64,000 nt of DNA from Ridgeia piscesae (taxonomy: Eukaryota > Annelida > Polychaeta > Sabellida > Siboglinidae): the NCBI GenBank assembly GCA_025642075.2, contig JAODUO010000156.1:186001-250000 (forward strand), given 5' to 3'. The position numbers and the translations under genes were made by a program. The notes beneath the pieces were generated by a model that was given only the letters and a program-made list of their open reading frames with translations, had not been told where the DNA came from and ran no database searches. Shown here in pieces: positions 52,601 through 56,333 of this stretch (positions within the stretch are counted from its first letter, which is position 1; every line of letters begins with the position of its first letter).

Positions 52601-53460
52601 AACGAAATGCAAGGAAGGTTACCAAAGATCCTGTCTCCAGTCAGAATAGTGGTCCATAAAGACAGGACAGGGTTCCTGTCCACCTCAGCCATTTAAAAAT
52701 GCCTCAGCCTGCCTGTTCCTTTTGGAACAGACCTTCCACATTAGCCCCAGACAATCAGACACTGTTGTTTGAAATAAAAAATCTTATGAGTCAGTATCAC
52801 ATTCTGATCAATTAGTTGTTGTCTTACTATGTAAAGAAGTCACACAGTGAAACTTGATACAATCTAATTGTAAACAACAGAAATTTTACCAGATAGGGAA
52901 ATGTTTTCTTTCTACTCAAAAGTCAACACATCAACTTTCATAATTATCTACCCTTTTTGAAACAGCAAGTCTACAAGGCACAATTAAAGTGAAAGTGGCT
53001 GATTGATAATAATGTGTCTTGACATCAACTAACCGTGTGTCACTCTCTAAATACAAGCAAAGCACAGTAAGGCCAACTATCAGCAACAGAACTGCCTGAT
53101 CCAGACAGTCATGACAGTGACAACATGTCGGGTGATCAATTAATGGTTGTCAACAATGCTATATGCTAGCAGTAAACAGATGACTGAAATGCCACAGTGC
53201 CATCACATAACTTACATGCGTACACAGCTAGTATACATTTAATCACAGCACTTGTAGATCATTGATCCACTATCACTACTATCAATATCAATCATGAATT
53301 AAATACTCACTCGAGCAAACACAAGCTGCATGTCAACCGGTTCCGACTGCGACTTGACATGGTGACATGATTGTGACTTGACATGGTGACACCTGACAGA
53401 CTGACAACTGTCCACTGGCACTGTCAGGAGGTTGCTACCAGACACAACCCATTTCAACAT
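4794..53460 (-). CDS. RHPN: rhophilin, complete coding region in 15 exons (join of the exon entries below)
   Basis: Rhophilins are cytoplasmic scaffolds that bind active Rho GTPases through an N-terminal HR1 coiled coil and carry a central BRO1 domain and a C-terminal PDZ domain. The spliced minus-strand frame gives 687 residues: HR1 about 55-131, BRO1 about 136-500, PDZ about 535-615, then a basic tail. Family signatures seen are RVGAENLFKATSNKKLRE, MIPLGLKETKDVD, FDSLTGVP, ENFSHAPSVDM, SQAQECMFEG, LALAHYH and GPLNIFSARHKW. All 14 introns start GT and end AG, and every junction phase agrees (0,2,2,0,0,2,0,0,0,1,2,1,0,0). The length fits my memory of vertebrate RHPN1/RHPN2; several stretches look nearer RHPN1 (QDRSC, ENFSHAPS, EDDF). 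The first codon is the first in-frame ATG after a TGA at 53503-53505; upstream non-coding exons cannot be excluded. Assignment is from remembered family sequence, not a search. Confidence 0.93.
5150..6048 (+). repeat. dispersed repeat family R1, left part, split by a DNA transposon
   Basis: Begins with a GGCAC-TGAAGTC-TGTGGACT motif and contains blocks such as AACCAGTAGACACCA, ATATGAGATGACAAGAAA and CAATAAAGTGTATGAATTTTC. The same blocks recur near 15118-15770, 57470-57700, 59816-60046 and 61480-62220. No coding potential is seen. The family continues at 9404-9640 after the inserted transposon. Confidence 0.7.
6049..9403 (+). mobile_element. DNA transposon with about 600-bp terminal inverted repeats and a decayed gene
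   Basis: The left arm (about 6049-6611) and right arm (about 8797-9403) are colinear inverted copies. Shared landmarks are TAGTCGA-TTGCCA, AACCTGGAAAT, GCTGAATCATA, CTGAACTCAAATC, GCATGCTTTGGCGTATGGG, TTACCATATCAGGACTTAA and AACGTAGGAATA. Between the arms lie remnants of one plus-strand gene. The arms carry recurring AAAATGGCGGCCATTTTG-like motifs. The flanks are two halves of the R1 repeat, so it inserted there. I cannot assign a superfamily from memory. Confidence 0.8.
6900..8400 (+). pseudogene. broken gene of an invertebrate mobile-element protein of unknown function
   Basis: Three frames read in turn give one degraded protein. A cysteine motif (IKAEARYCKLCYDRFCKLP, about 6998-7055) is followed by an open stretch at 7054-7392, an in-frame stop followed by NCTNRTTLGLAVKLHHK, then 7683-8159 with VILRPGGMHTLMSFNGCIGH and a last frame to 8400 containing MLPYFFAAGHWQYTRYI. 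The order (Cys-His motif, AVKLHHK, LR.GG.H..MSF.GCIGHLM, MLPYF.A.GH..Y) matches a large, uncharacterised protein family I recall as multi-copy in corals and molluscs. Enzymatic role unknown; possibly the transposase. At least two frameshifts make this copy non-functional. Confidence 0.65.
9404..9640 (+). repeat. dispersed repeat R1, right part
   Basis: CGACCCTAGGAGCCTTAAAA, then AGATCTTCAACGGTTTCTGAG and a TTAAGTCCACTGGACC end. It is the continuation of 5150-6048 interrupted by the long-TIR transposon. Similar text occurs near 51660-51800 and 62110-62220. Confidence 0.6.
9905..9960. repeat. (GT)n / GTGTGC microsatellite
   Basis: Simple TG repeat grading into GTGTGC and GTGCAT units in intron 14, about 150 bp from exon 14. 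Confidence 0.9.
10107..10259 (-). CDS. RHPN: rhophilin exon 14 (residues 527-577, first half of PDZ)
   Basis: 51 codons, phase 0 on both sides, acceptor TGTTTTAG, donor GTTAGA. It starts GPLNIFSARHKWTAPR and contains EEFGFSVRGQSPVII. The EFGF stretch occupies the position of the PDZ carboxylate-binding GLGF loop; RG.SPV is shared with vertebrate rhophilins. Confidence 0.95.
10310..10430. repeat. GA-rich low-complexity tract in intron 13
   Basis: Purine tract (GAGAGAGAGGGAG and variants) occupying most of the 199-bp intron between exons 13 and 14; in the sense strand it is a C/T tract. Confidence 0.9.
10459..10535 (-). CDS. RHPN: rhophilin exon 13 (residues 501-526, linker before PDZ)
   Basis: 77 nt, acceptor GTGTTGCAG, donor GTATGC. 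It encodes TPILPDFSKYKVDDLFHEL, matching the family linker LP.FSKL.V.D.F..LG that precedes the PDZ domain. Confidence 0.93.
10878..10951 (-). CDS. RHPN: rhophilin exon 12 (residues 476-500, end of BRO1)
   Basis: 74 nt between acceptor GGTCAACAG and donor GTGAGC. It encodes CLQKFAEFDDEDDFTDP and CPAPSVQ, matching the acidic family block YAE.D.EDDF....APS. Phases 2 in and 1 out fit both neighbours. Confidence 0.93.
11240..11420. repeat. degenerate C-rich tandem repeat in intron 11
   Basis: Three or so diverged units around CAGCCCGC and AGTAACTTGGCC. The wording resembles the 56-bp minisatellite at 13093-13790 (CAGCCTGCC, CTGGCC), so they may share an origin. Confidence 0.5.
12030..12099. repeat. 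(TA)n microsatellite
   Basis: About 35 uninterrupted TA dinucleotides in intron 11. Confidence 0.95.
13093..13790. repeat. 56-bp minisatellite, about 12 copies, in intron 11
   Basis: The unit starts CAGCCTGCCACGCATATTTT and ends GCTAGTCTGGCCCA; successive copies are spaced exactly 56 bp at the start of the array. Two versions alternate (CCCGCACCGCGCTAG and CCTGCACCACGCTAG). It lies about 100 bp downstream (sense) of the exon 11 donor. Confidence 0.95.
13895..14015 (-). CDS. RHPN: rhophilin exon 11 (residues 436-476, BRO1)
   Basis: Acceptor TTCTGTGTAG, donor GTGAGA, 2 nt in and 2 nt out. It encodes RSHLRSAILALEDALRLHK then CKQLRRIDTLQSML, the rhophilin K(S/A)HLR.AI...EEALR and LR.ID.LQ helices. 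Confidence 0.95.
14130..14222 (+). repeat. repeat R1, left piece split by a LINE
   Basis: TTGGACTATATAGTGAGTTG and ATTATGAATGAAATGTATTT followed by CATAGTCACTCCCTA. The same order runs uninterrupted at 57476-57545, where the text continues into TCTTCACCGTAATCACC. Confidence 0.75.
14223..15117 (+). pseudogene. CR1/L2-type LINE 3' fragment: end of reverse transcriptase
   Basis: The plus strand encodes an FVDD version of the RT F-A-DD motif (14234-14245), then with frame breaks FNFGKCKCLH, GGTVLN, LGLIRRNIVYKKKE, HLEYCIQAWRPY, RRATKMVPKLWN, SLKECGLTTLETRRLTGD, VLNGYENI and CRLDIRKFSFSQRTVNEWSRL: the ordered C-terminal blocks of CR1-like reverse transcriptases. Several stops and frameshifts show it is dead. 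The 3' end is two copies of a TTGTTAAAT(C/G) motif, the short tandem tail usual in this group. It interrupts a copy of repeat R1, and its 5' end is truncated. Confidence 0.9.
15118..15770 (+). repeat. repeat R1, right piece
   Basis: Continues from 14222 after the LINE: TCTTCACCGTAATCACGTAA, ATATGAGATTACCAGAAACA, CCAGTAGACACCACA, ACATCAAAATAAACACAA. Colinear with 5230-5700 and 61545-61690. Confidence 0.7.
16378..16993. mobile_element. foldback/MITE-like element with about 90-bp inverted ends and a tRNA-like core
   Basis: The left end reads ATTCAGAGCATGTTTACAAT and TGATAACTTTTGGGTCG up to ACACTGGTCA (16474); the right end (about 16903-16993) is its inverted copy with a few changes. The interior contains TAACTCAGTTGGTA (like a tRNA A box) and GGTTACAACC (like a B box) about 50 bp apart, followed by T-runs. 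Confidence 0.6.
16779..16870 (+). ncRNA. tRNA-derived SINE-like segment
   Basis: A-box-like TAACTCAGTTGG, B-box-like GGTTACAACC and a downstream CTCTTTTTG that could terminate polymerase III. It does not fold into an obvious complete cloverleaf by eye, so it is not called a tRNA gene. Confidence 0.35.
18853..19129 (-). CDS. RHPN: rhophilin exon 10 (residues 344-435, BRO1)
   Basis: The longest internal exon: 92 codons plus 1 nt, acceptor TTGCCCAG, donor GTAAGT. It includes VSTEYQETHTQML, YIPGAWLNMVEVKTYYF and LALAHYHSALAIAG, matching the family's IP.SW...V.VKA.HF.ALAHYH region. The part between about residues 395 and 425 is divergent, as is common there in rhophilins. Confidence 0.94.
19205..19560. 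repeat. polypurine tract filling intron 9 (polypyrimidine in the transcript)
   Basis: About 350 bp of GGGGAGAGGGA-type repeats with very few pyrimidines, inside a 437-bp intron between exons 9 and 10. In the rhophilin sense strand this is nearly continuous C/T (CCCTCTCCC). It begins right after the exon 9 donor region and ends about 75 nt before the exon 10 acceptor. Confidence 0.95.
19567..19662 (-). CDS. RHPN: rhophilin exon 9 (residues 312-343, BRO1)
   Basis: 32 codons, phase 0 on both sides, acceptor GATTGACAG, donor GTTAGT. It reads SQAQECMFEGIQLVG then HMSLAHESAK, matching the BRO1 block LAQAQEC.FE and the AQEAAK helix. The following intron is almost wholly a C/T tract in the sense strand. 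Confidence 0.95.
19663..20936. other. intron 8 segment without recognised genes
   Basis: AT-rich sequence with a short GT run near 20203. No coding similarity or bounded repeat seen. Confidence 0.5.
20937..21102 (-). other. candidate orphan exon, not part of the rhophilin frame
   Basis: Acceptor TTTATTTATAG before 21102 and donor GTGAAT after 20937 bound 166 nt that are open in one phase (2 nt + 54 codons + 2 nt). It reads DGTMALARTSGQVLANPDN and SGRKQLELQKTLQLYVYLQ. The second part is amphipathic and faintly like a spectrin-repeat helix; I cannot name a protein. As a rhophilin cassette it would shift the frame between exons 8 and 9, so it belongs to something else or is a chance or pseudo-exon. 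Confidence 0.35.
22488..23321. mobile_element. second hAT-like element (834 bp) nested inside the first
   Basis: Ends CAGACATGGGGTCAAATACA and its inverted partner TGTATTTGACCCCATGTCTG, a perfect 20-bp terminal repeat. Flanks GTCCCATC and GACCCACC agree at 6 of 8 bases. Subterminal AAATACAAATACTT repeats. No coding capacity. Confidence 0.75.
23360..24105. mobile_element. third nested element (746 bp) with tandem-repeat inverted ends, Mutator-like
   Basis: Both ends are made of about 15-18-bp units (GACATTTCGGTAA on the left, TTACCGAAATGTC on the right), inverted, each with GGTAAAGGA(T/C)ACTTTGGTAA as its outer part. Flanks TTGAATTGG (23351-23359) and TTGAACTGG (24106-24114) look like a 9-bp duplication with one change, which suggests Mutator-like. 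The interior shows only short frames. Confidence 0.65.
24605..26580. other. intron 8 segment with a CpG-rich block and no confirmed gene
   Basis: Contains the second arm of an inverted repeat pair (25206-25440, partner 17195-17435) and a CpG-rich block (about 25540-26060). In that block, minus-strand codons are open from about 25925 down to a GTTAGT donor after 25684, with PQKRRRRRVFKNGAVQTILA, but no in-frame ATG and no family resemblance known to me. Confidence 0.45.
26583..26900. repeat. 24-bp minisatellite, about 12 copies
   Basis: Unit TTGTATTCTATTGTATGCAC followed by AGGTG. It abuts the 35-bp splice-site minisatellite. Because 24 is a multiple of three it creates long repetitive open frames on both strands (CILLYAQV.. 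and EYNTPVHTI..); these are artefacts of the repeat. Confidence 0.95.
26903..28057 (-). repeat. 35-bp minisatellite built from rhophilin exon 8's 3' end and splice donor, about 33 copies
   Basis: Sense unit TTATGCTCATACAACTCATG then CTG|GTAGGTTGACAC. The first copy is the exon itself (TATGCTCATACAGCTCATG then CTG, donor GTAGGT). GTAGGT is kept in every copy I checked, including variants that lost 2 bp before it (CATGCT|GTAGGT). Recurrent variants (TTACAACT, CAACCCATG) reappear in the same order in blocks about 255-350 bp apart, a higher-order structure. It occupies the 5' end of intron 8. Confidence 0.95.
28036..28185 (-). CDS. RHPN: rhophilin exon 8 (residues 262-311, BRO1); its 3' end and splice donor seeded a minisatellite
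   Basis: 50 codons, phase 0 on both sides. It starts DRSCRDGTDAARRSFQEA and contains ENFSHAPSVDM and MLIQLML. The donor is CTG|GTAGGT. Downstream in the transcript the final exon bases plus donor are repeated about 33 times (minisatellite 26903-28057). Only the exon-proximal donor keeps the frame: continuing past it gives Val-Gly-stop. Confidence 0.96.
28506..28614 (-). CDS. RHPN: rhophilin exon 7 (residues 225-261, BRO1)
   Basis: Acceptor GTCACTCAG, donor GTGGGA. Encoded sequence starts FDSLTGVPSAQKTVGFEKG and continues SILFNIGALQTQIAARQ. FDSLTG and the FEK-S-LFN-GAL-TQI block are diagnostic of BRO1 domains. Phase 2 to phase 0. Confidence 0.97.
31882..33936. mobile_element. hAT-like element (2055 bp) with TATCGA-rich ends
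   Basis: The ends TAGTGCTCGTTCGATA and (inverted) TATTGCTGGTTCGATA match at 14 of 16 bases and are flanked by GTACATAG on both sides (31874-31881 and 33937-33944), an 8-bp duplication typical of hAT. Next to the left end is an array of about 13 TACCTTCGA units (about 32000-32100); near the right end are GGTATCGAA repeats. Confidence 0.75.
32476..32826 (+). CDS. hypothetical protein inside the hAT-like element
   Basis: Open frame of 116 codons whose first true ATG is at 32485 (MRKLCLSGFRL). The N-terminus is hydrophobic (FRLVALFCCFVAPPFAVF), the rest basic and serine-rich (KKLLKRADQLSS). It is more CpG-rich than the surrounding intron. Not recognised; it could be a decayed or captured exon carried by the transposon. 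Confidence 0.3.
   Translation: MSAMRKLCLSGFRLVALFCCFVAPPFAVFDSLNQHERQQVSCPSLAVFQQRVSALPKAPQRLRGKYIEFDKTSYCPPFKKLLKRADQLSSKDTSTSWTTSQRLESVLSKYLTMSKQ
36351..36800. repeat. 47-bp minisatellite, about 9 copies, next to exon 6
   Basis: Unit GGCTTACTCCAGGTGTAGGA, GCGGACACTCCTTAAGTTAA, CAACAAT. It lies about 80 bp downstream (sense) of the exon 6 donor in intron 6. Copies are nearly identical. Confidence 0.95.
36881..37005 (-). CDS. RHPN: rhophilin exon 6 (residues 184-225, BRO1)
   Basis: Acceptor TTGTCAG, donor GTGAGT; phase 0 in, phase 2 out. It contains TPVRTETGVELLVNYY and KRFFPPDSR, the family's RTPSR-E-GVELL and RFFPP blocks. The exon sits between degenerate tandem repeats on its 5' side (about 37012-37300) and a 47-bp minisatellite on its 3' side. 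Confidence 0.96.
37012..37300. repeat. degenerate tandem repeat of about 32 bp filling intron 5 next to exon 6
   Basis: Recurring ACAGTACAGTTGGATCATGT / CAGCATAT phrases, about nine diverged copies, ending a few bases before the exon 6 acceptor. Confidence 0.65.
37460..37537 (-). CDS. RHPN: rhophilin exon 5 (residues 158-183, BRO1)
   Basis: 26 codons, phase 0 on both sides, acceptor TTTCTAG and donor GTTCGT. It reads EYIKEHYHENSQGY then TEALQQITDLRQ, matching the family pattern FI.EHY.ED...Y...I..L..LRQ. Confidence 0.95.
37560..38500. other. intron 4, no gene
   Basis: T-rich stretch with diverged repeats of TTTTACAGACA and TTTAGACAT between about 37690 and 37990. Nothing coding seen. Confidence 0.5.
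38506..38581 (-). CDS. RHPN: rhophilin exon 4 (residues 132-157, start of BRO1)
   Basis: Acceptor TGTTCCCAG, donor GTGAGT. It encodes AIKNVPMIPLGLKETKDVD followed by MKPVFR. The PMIPLGLKET block is the conserved entry into the rhophilin BRO1 domain. Phase 2 at the 5' side matches the end of exon 3. Confidence 0.96.
38810..38990 (+). repeat. fragment of a dispersed repeat
   Basis: ATTGAAGGCCATAGGATACA and GCCAAATTAGAAAAATAGAT followed by a GCGGATGGTGCA phrase. The same order occurs at about 51640-51800 and, more weakly, 9420-9600. Confidence 0.55.
39009..39290. mobile_element. short palindromic element (about 280 bp) at the left end of the DIRS-like element
   Basis: Arm 39009-39055 (ATATTTTTAGAATTAAAATA ... 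GTAACATACCTGGCT) is inverted at 39240-39290 and extends inward as CTGGCTCC-TTGCTTCAC. Between the arms, 39086-39180 is an inverted copy of 42942-43035 from the right end of the neighbouring retroelement. Confidence 0.65.
39326..40065 (-). pseudogene. tyrosine recombinase (DIRS type), frameshifted
   Basis: Reading across frames on the minus strand: LKSLFRNIEMERAHQ, SDQLLTWKTVFLITVTSSKR, IWALRFYLDRSMPWREHKR, LFVSFKLGHKQDIVPSTISG, VKAHQVRSMAASLALHRQAS, ADTWRCHNTFMDFYLKDCS and LGPVVAAESIL. AHQVR supplies the H-x-x-R catalytic motif and DFYLKD the nucleophilic tyrosine of the family. The chain ends at a TAA inside the terminal repeat. At least two frameshifts and one stop interrupt it. Confidence 0.85.
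40085..40620 (-). pseudogene. reverse transcriptase N-terminal remnant of the DIRS-like element
   Basis: Minus-strand pieces MFWKSMSVFGSESVPPMTGA, SPGCYSHFFL and FTMESAESIRRSLLRDAWVT SIDL (split here for length) match the DIRS RT entry region (S-GF-SR-FLV, then F-MES-ESIR--L---WVTSIDL). The conserved DAYFHIPI continuation and the YxDD box are absent, so the domain is truncated directly before the recombinase. Confidence 0.7.
40700..42930 (-). other. upstream part of the DIRS-like element, including gag-like remnants
   Basis: CpG-rich. Around 41090-40900 a minus frame reads YFRDLATSQLSQSVATAWYD GATLACAITYNILLHQQ (split here for length), plausible for a DIRS gag-like ORF1. The remaining short frames on both strands to 42930 are not recognised. 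Confidence 0.4.
43139..43267 (-). CDS. RHPN: rhophilin exon 3 (residues 89-132, end of HR1)
   Basis: Acceptor TGTTTTCAG, donor GTAGGA, starts with 1 nt and ends with 2 nt. It reads ATSNKKLRETVAHEL then CVNSNLQLLKEELANL, the second helix of HR1 and the most recognisable part of that domain. It joins exon 2 through a split lysine codon. Confidence 0.95.
43566..43957. repeat. 44-bp minisatellite, about 9 copies, in intron 2 near exon 3
   Basis: Unit TTATAAAGTTGTCTGCCTGT, CTGCAACGTTAGCATAAACA, AGAG (or AGGG). Copies nearly identical; it ends about 300 bp upstream (sense) of the exon 3 acceptor. Confidence 0.95.
43970..46520. other. intron 2 segment without genes; 45590-46520 looks like poor-quality sequence
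   Basis: AT-rich with no bounded element recognised. From about 45590 the sequence is packed with short runs of the same base (GGGGTTTTTATTTTTTTAAA, AAAACCCCG, GGGGGAAAAAG), unlike the rest of the window. Confidence 0.45.
46541..46626. repeat. (TA)n / (GTATAT)n microsatellite
   Basis: TA repeats broken by GTATAT units, directly left of a small inverted-repeat element; TA repeats resume at 46723-46742. Confidence 0.9.
46627..46723. mobile_element. 97-bp MITE, Tc1/mariner-like ends
   Basis: TACAGGGTGC at the left and GCACCCTGTA at the right; further inside, CCAGTCCGA and CGGACT are also inverted. CAGGGTG ends with TA borders are usual for Tc1/mariner relatives. It sits in a TA microsatellite, a rich source of TA target sites. 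Confidence 0.6.
46913..47275. repeat. tandem repeat of about 120 bp, three copies
   Basis: Each copy runs TTCCCTTTGAGATAA, TTTGTTGTTT, GCACTAACGGCATC, AAACAGTGGGCTG and TAATTGAAGATGTTGAGCAC. Diverged by substitutions and small indels. Confidence 0.85.
47885..47990. repeat. short tandem repeat of GGGCCGAGGTTGACGT type
   Basis: Five or six diverged units of 16-18 bp (GGGCCGAGATCGAC and GGGCCGAGGTTGAC). Confidence 0.75.
48594..48899 (-). CDS. hypothetical small protein inside rhophilin intron 2
   Basis: From an ATG at 48899, 101 codons to a TAG: MDDIEFDSGDSDLESSVATV, then SICCCCRQHSTLVVLYKD and VDNINIDETPG. The start is acidic, as in some mobile-element proteins, and the middle has a CCCC cluster. 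The frame is also open upstream to 48932. Not recognised; could be a chance frame or part of an element. Confidence 0.3.
   Translation of the reverse strand, partial: NMDDIEFDSGDSDLESSVATVRTCWFVTVYSGEPLASLVKQDSDTHHTRTTYHEGSREEDLSICCCCRQHSTLVVLYKDPNISWCESYIQVDNINIDETPG
49506..49802 (-). pseudogene. LINE fragment: last part of a reverse transcriptase ORF
   Basis: The minus-strand frame contains FAYVGPTLWNKLPRNTRNNG then NLIKKLISIL, the typical C-terminal block of CR1/RTE-like elements (F....PTLWN.LP..IR....L..FK..L). It lies between the exon 2 donor (49844) and the rest of intron 2. Confidence 0.75.
49845..49960 (-). CDS. RHPN: rhophilin exon 2 (residues 51-89, start of HR1)
   Basis: Acceptor TTTGTTGCAG before 49960 and donor GTAAGT after 49845; 38 codons plus 2 nt. 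It begins GSDPLLLTTRGKQ and ends RLRVGAENLF, matching the first helix of the rhophilin HR1 domain (vertebrate form around MRTGAENL). HR1 is the antiparallel coiled coil that contacts GTP-bound Rho. Confidence 0.93.
49985..50990. repeat. dimeric minisatellite of about 56 bp (two 28-bp half units), about 18 copies, at the exon 2 acceptor
   Basis: Half units GGCCACTCAGTGCTATGGCT (CTTACTGG) and GGCCACTCAGAACTAGGGCT (GTCATTG) alternate through the array. It ends about 24 nt from the exon 2 acceptor. The long repetitive open frames on both strands here are by-products. Confidence 0.95.
51035..51800. repeat. R1-like fragments in intron 1
   Basis: CCTTTGGACTATATTGTGA near 51058 and, at 51640-51800, CCAAATTAGAAAAATAGATC, TTCAACGGTTTCTGAGA and a CAGTCCAAAGGACTAAAA end. 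The ends share the AGTCC..GGACT motif of the R1 family. Confidence 0.5.
51840..52110. repeat. degenerate outliers of the 28-bp minisatellite
   Basis: GGGGCCACT, GGCCACTCAG and CTTGGGCCA phrases at irregular spacing, clearly related to 49985-50990 but diverged. Confidence 0.7.
52111..53310. other. remainder of intron 1, nothing recognised
   Basis: AT-rich unique-looking sequence. No exon, repeat array or bounded element seen. Confidence 0.5.
53311..53460 (-). CDS. RHPN: rhophilin exon 1 (residues 1-50)
   Basis: Open from ATG at 53460-53458 to a GTGAGT donor at 53310-53305, phase 0. It encodes a short N-terminus containing two adjacent copies of CHHVKSQS (residues 24-31 and 32-39) and ends in QLVFAR. 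The region before HR1 is poorly conserved in the family, so the exact start rests on the upstream in-frame TGA and on the open frame. An internal ATG (the M of VDMQL) is an alternative start. Confidence 0.75.
53344..53391 (-). repeat. in-frame 24-bp tandem duplication in exon 1
   Basis: Two adjacent 24-nt copies encode CHHVKSQS twice. The three nucleotide differences (TCA/TCG, CAA/CAG, TCA/TCG) are all synonymous, supporting translation of this frame. Confidence 0.85.
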
Positions 53461-56333
53461 GGCTGGGACATCATTGTGACAATGACCACAAGCAAGTAAT
53501 CCTCAGGGTCCCACAGCAATGTTGTACTGTCACATCGCATGCTCCACAAATGACTCAAGGATCAGACCACTCAAGTGTGCTGATCTAATGTCTTCAAAGA
53601 AGAGTGGTAATCCTTGTCTTCAAGTACTTGCTGGCACAGAGTAGCAACCTGTTTAATCAAAATTCTTTCATACTCATTTGGTGCTAAGGTATCCTACAGT
53701 TCCAGTTTACTATGTACATTCTGTGGAATCAGTTATGAAGTATCAGTAAACTGTAGTGAACAAAGATGAACCTTAAACCACCATGACACCCTAAATCTGT
53801 GCATTCCAGTGTGGACTCCCCATCCTGTGGTTCACTACACAGCCTTTGCCTGGCTCACAAACAGACACATGTGTATAATTACTGCACCCTGTGGGCTGGG
53901 TCTAGCAGCCTGTGCATTGCTCACTGGCCTGTTGCTGGCTCGTTAATGTCTAGCTGTAGTTGATTCTAGTGTGCACAGCCCTTCACAAGTACACACAAAC
54001 ACACCCACTGGCAACATTCTAGACAATGACAGCGCAACAGGTGTGCAACTGGTGTCCCTGGCCCAACACATGCACTCCACTCAGCACCATCACTTTAACA
54101 ACTGTGACTGTGTACAAAGGTTAACATATTAGCATTCGCTTATTCTCACTCATCGTAACAATGGGCTGTCATTAAACACTACTTGCAGGTCAGCAGGGGT
54201 GCATGACTAGACCCACAGTTAAACACCTCACTAGAAATTTGTGATTCACCCCTGTGACCATTCCATGCCTACTGAAACATCAAAGGAATTGTTCAACTGG
54301 AACATCAGTTGCCTTTAAACTATATAGTTATCATTGGTGAAGAAGTTTTCTGTGATTCATCACCTACAAATATGTTATGTAAACACCAAATCAAATTCAA
54401 TGAACCAAGATCTTTCCTTCAAAGAGGGATAAAGCATGATTATGATTTACAAAGTCAACCTTGCTCGGGGGGGATGTAATAAAATCTCAAGCACTTCATG
54501 GTAAATTTGGAAATCACTGGACCATGACAATATGTTGGCTATTAAATGGCAAACGATGTCAGTTGTAAACAGACCAATGAAATAACACAATTCCATCACA
54601 TAAGTTACACCCACAGCAATTTAATACATTATTCACAGCACTTGTAGATAATTGGTCATTCAACTTAATTAATCCTTATCAGTAGTTAAGTAAATCACTT
54701 CACTACAGTTGATTTCTTTGGAAGAATACACTAATAATAGATCTCAACTTGTGAATTCCTGATATTGTTCCCAGCAAATCACACAAAACGCAACACTTTC
54801 TTATCTCACCTTAGCAACCAAATCTGTGCTCTAAATGAAATGATACCATTATACACATGAAAAGCACTGACTGTCACTTACTCATGTGCATGCATGTAAT
54901 TGCATGCATGTAATTGCATGCATGTACATTCACAACCTAACAATGACAGCCTTCAGTTGCGCCAATGTCTTTCTCCCCTATATCAGTAGAAGTAAGTAAG
55001 TATCCCGCTGTCTTATAGGACATTCCACTGTCATGTTGTTGACACACTGTTGCCTCTCGTGTCACTGAGTCAATGCTCTTATCTTGTCACACAATAGGGC
55101 CAAATGTACATTCAGCTTGCGATAAATTGAAACAATGAAAACATCATGTTGTCTTACTACTCAGAAATATCTGAACAATATATGTATCAGTGTACATTTA
55201 AAACCAAACAACTAAAACATCAAAATTGCCATTATATTCGTTTGTTAATTAACTAGAGACTAGAGTTACGACTACTTCTGTTCATTCCATTTCGGAAACA
55301 CTGAATATTTATTTATCTAAATCTGTTGCAATTGTTGTGGTAAATACTTACTTACTGACTGTACATACTAAATGTAACCAATTCTGACAAATAATTACCC
55401 CTTTGAAGGCATTTTAGTGACCTTGCTCATGTTTATGTTTCTGAGTACACTGTATGTAAATTCAATCGCATCAGTAATGATCACAATGAATAATGCAATC
55501 AAATATGAGCGTTAAATAGCAAAAACTTCAGCTGGCATGTGAGAAATGCATGACCTGGAACCAATGAACACTGTTGGGTTGGAATGTAGCTCCAGGCTAA
55601 AAAGAACAGAGTGGAAAGCTAAGATTCTTGGAAAATAACGGCTGGGAATCTAACTCTAGAAGTGTGGGAACAATTAGTAGTGCACACAGATTACTGCTCT
55701 ACGGCACTTCTTGTCACTTCATGAAACATGGGTGAAATTTATAGATCTCTTACATTCAGTTAATAAGATATGTTAGCACATTTTTGTGATCTGCCTGTCC
55801 GCCCGCCCGCCCGCAAGCACATGCCAGCCTGCCCACCCACCCACCCACCCACCCACTGAACTCTGTGTTTAGGCTACCTAAAAATTAGGTATGCAAGATG
55901 GGTAGAGTAACAGTGATTACATACAGTGTTAGTGTGTGTGTAGTGTGTACATGGGGAGCAGGTCTAGCATAAATGTGTACCCAATACTATATGTAAGGTC
56001 CAAACATACTGTATGTTTAGACCTGATGTACAGTAATTACTGCATACAGGTGGAGCTGCCCATGTGGAGGGGTAACCAGATAAGACTGAGAATAGCAGTG
56101 TCACACCTGATGTATAAAACTAGGTCCTGGTGTGTGTCAGTATCAACTGTAAGGTACCCTCTCTCAAATACAGAAAAAGTACTGTTTGATTAACTGGCTA
56201 ATTCTAACCCCCATGTACATAATATTAAATAATTCTGTAGTGTGAGCCATTGCATCCCCCAAAATGATGAAAAATCTTCCTCCGCCTGACAAGTTTGTGT
56301 CGTAAATGAACATTTACAAGCTTTTTAAGTGAA
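53461..56333. other. 5' flank of rhophilin; no other gene recognised
   Basis: Should hold the 5' UTR and promoter unless non-coding exons lie further upstream. I see no convincing TATA or initiator context. There are GCATGCATGTAATT repeats at about 54890-54926 and a CCCGCCCG / ACCC tract at 55799-55856. Confidence 0.45.
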
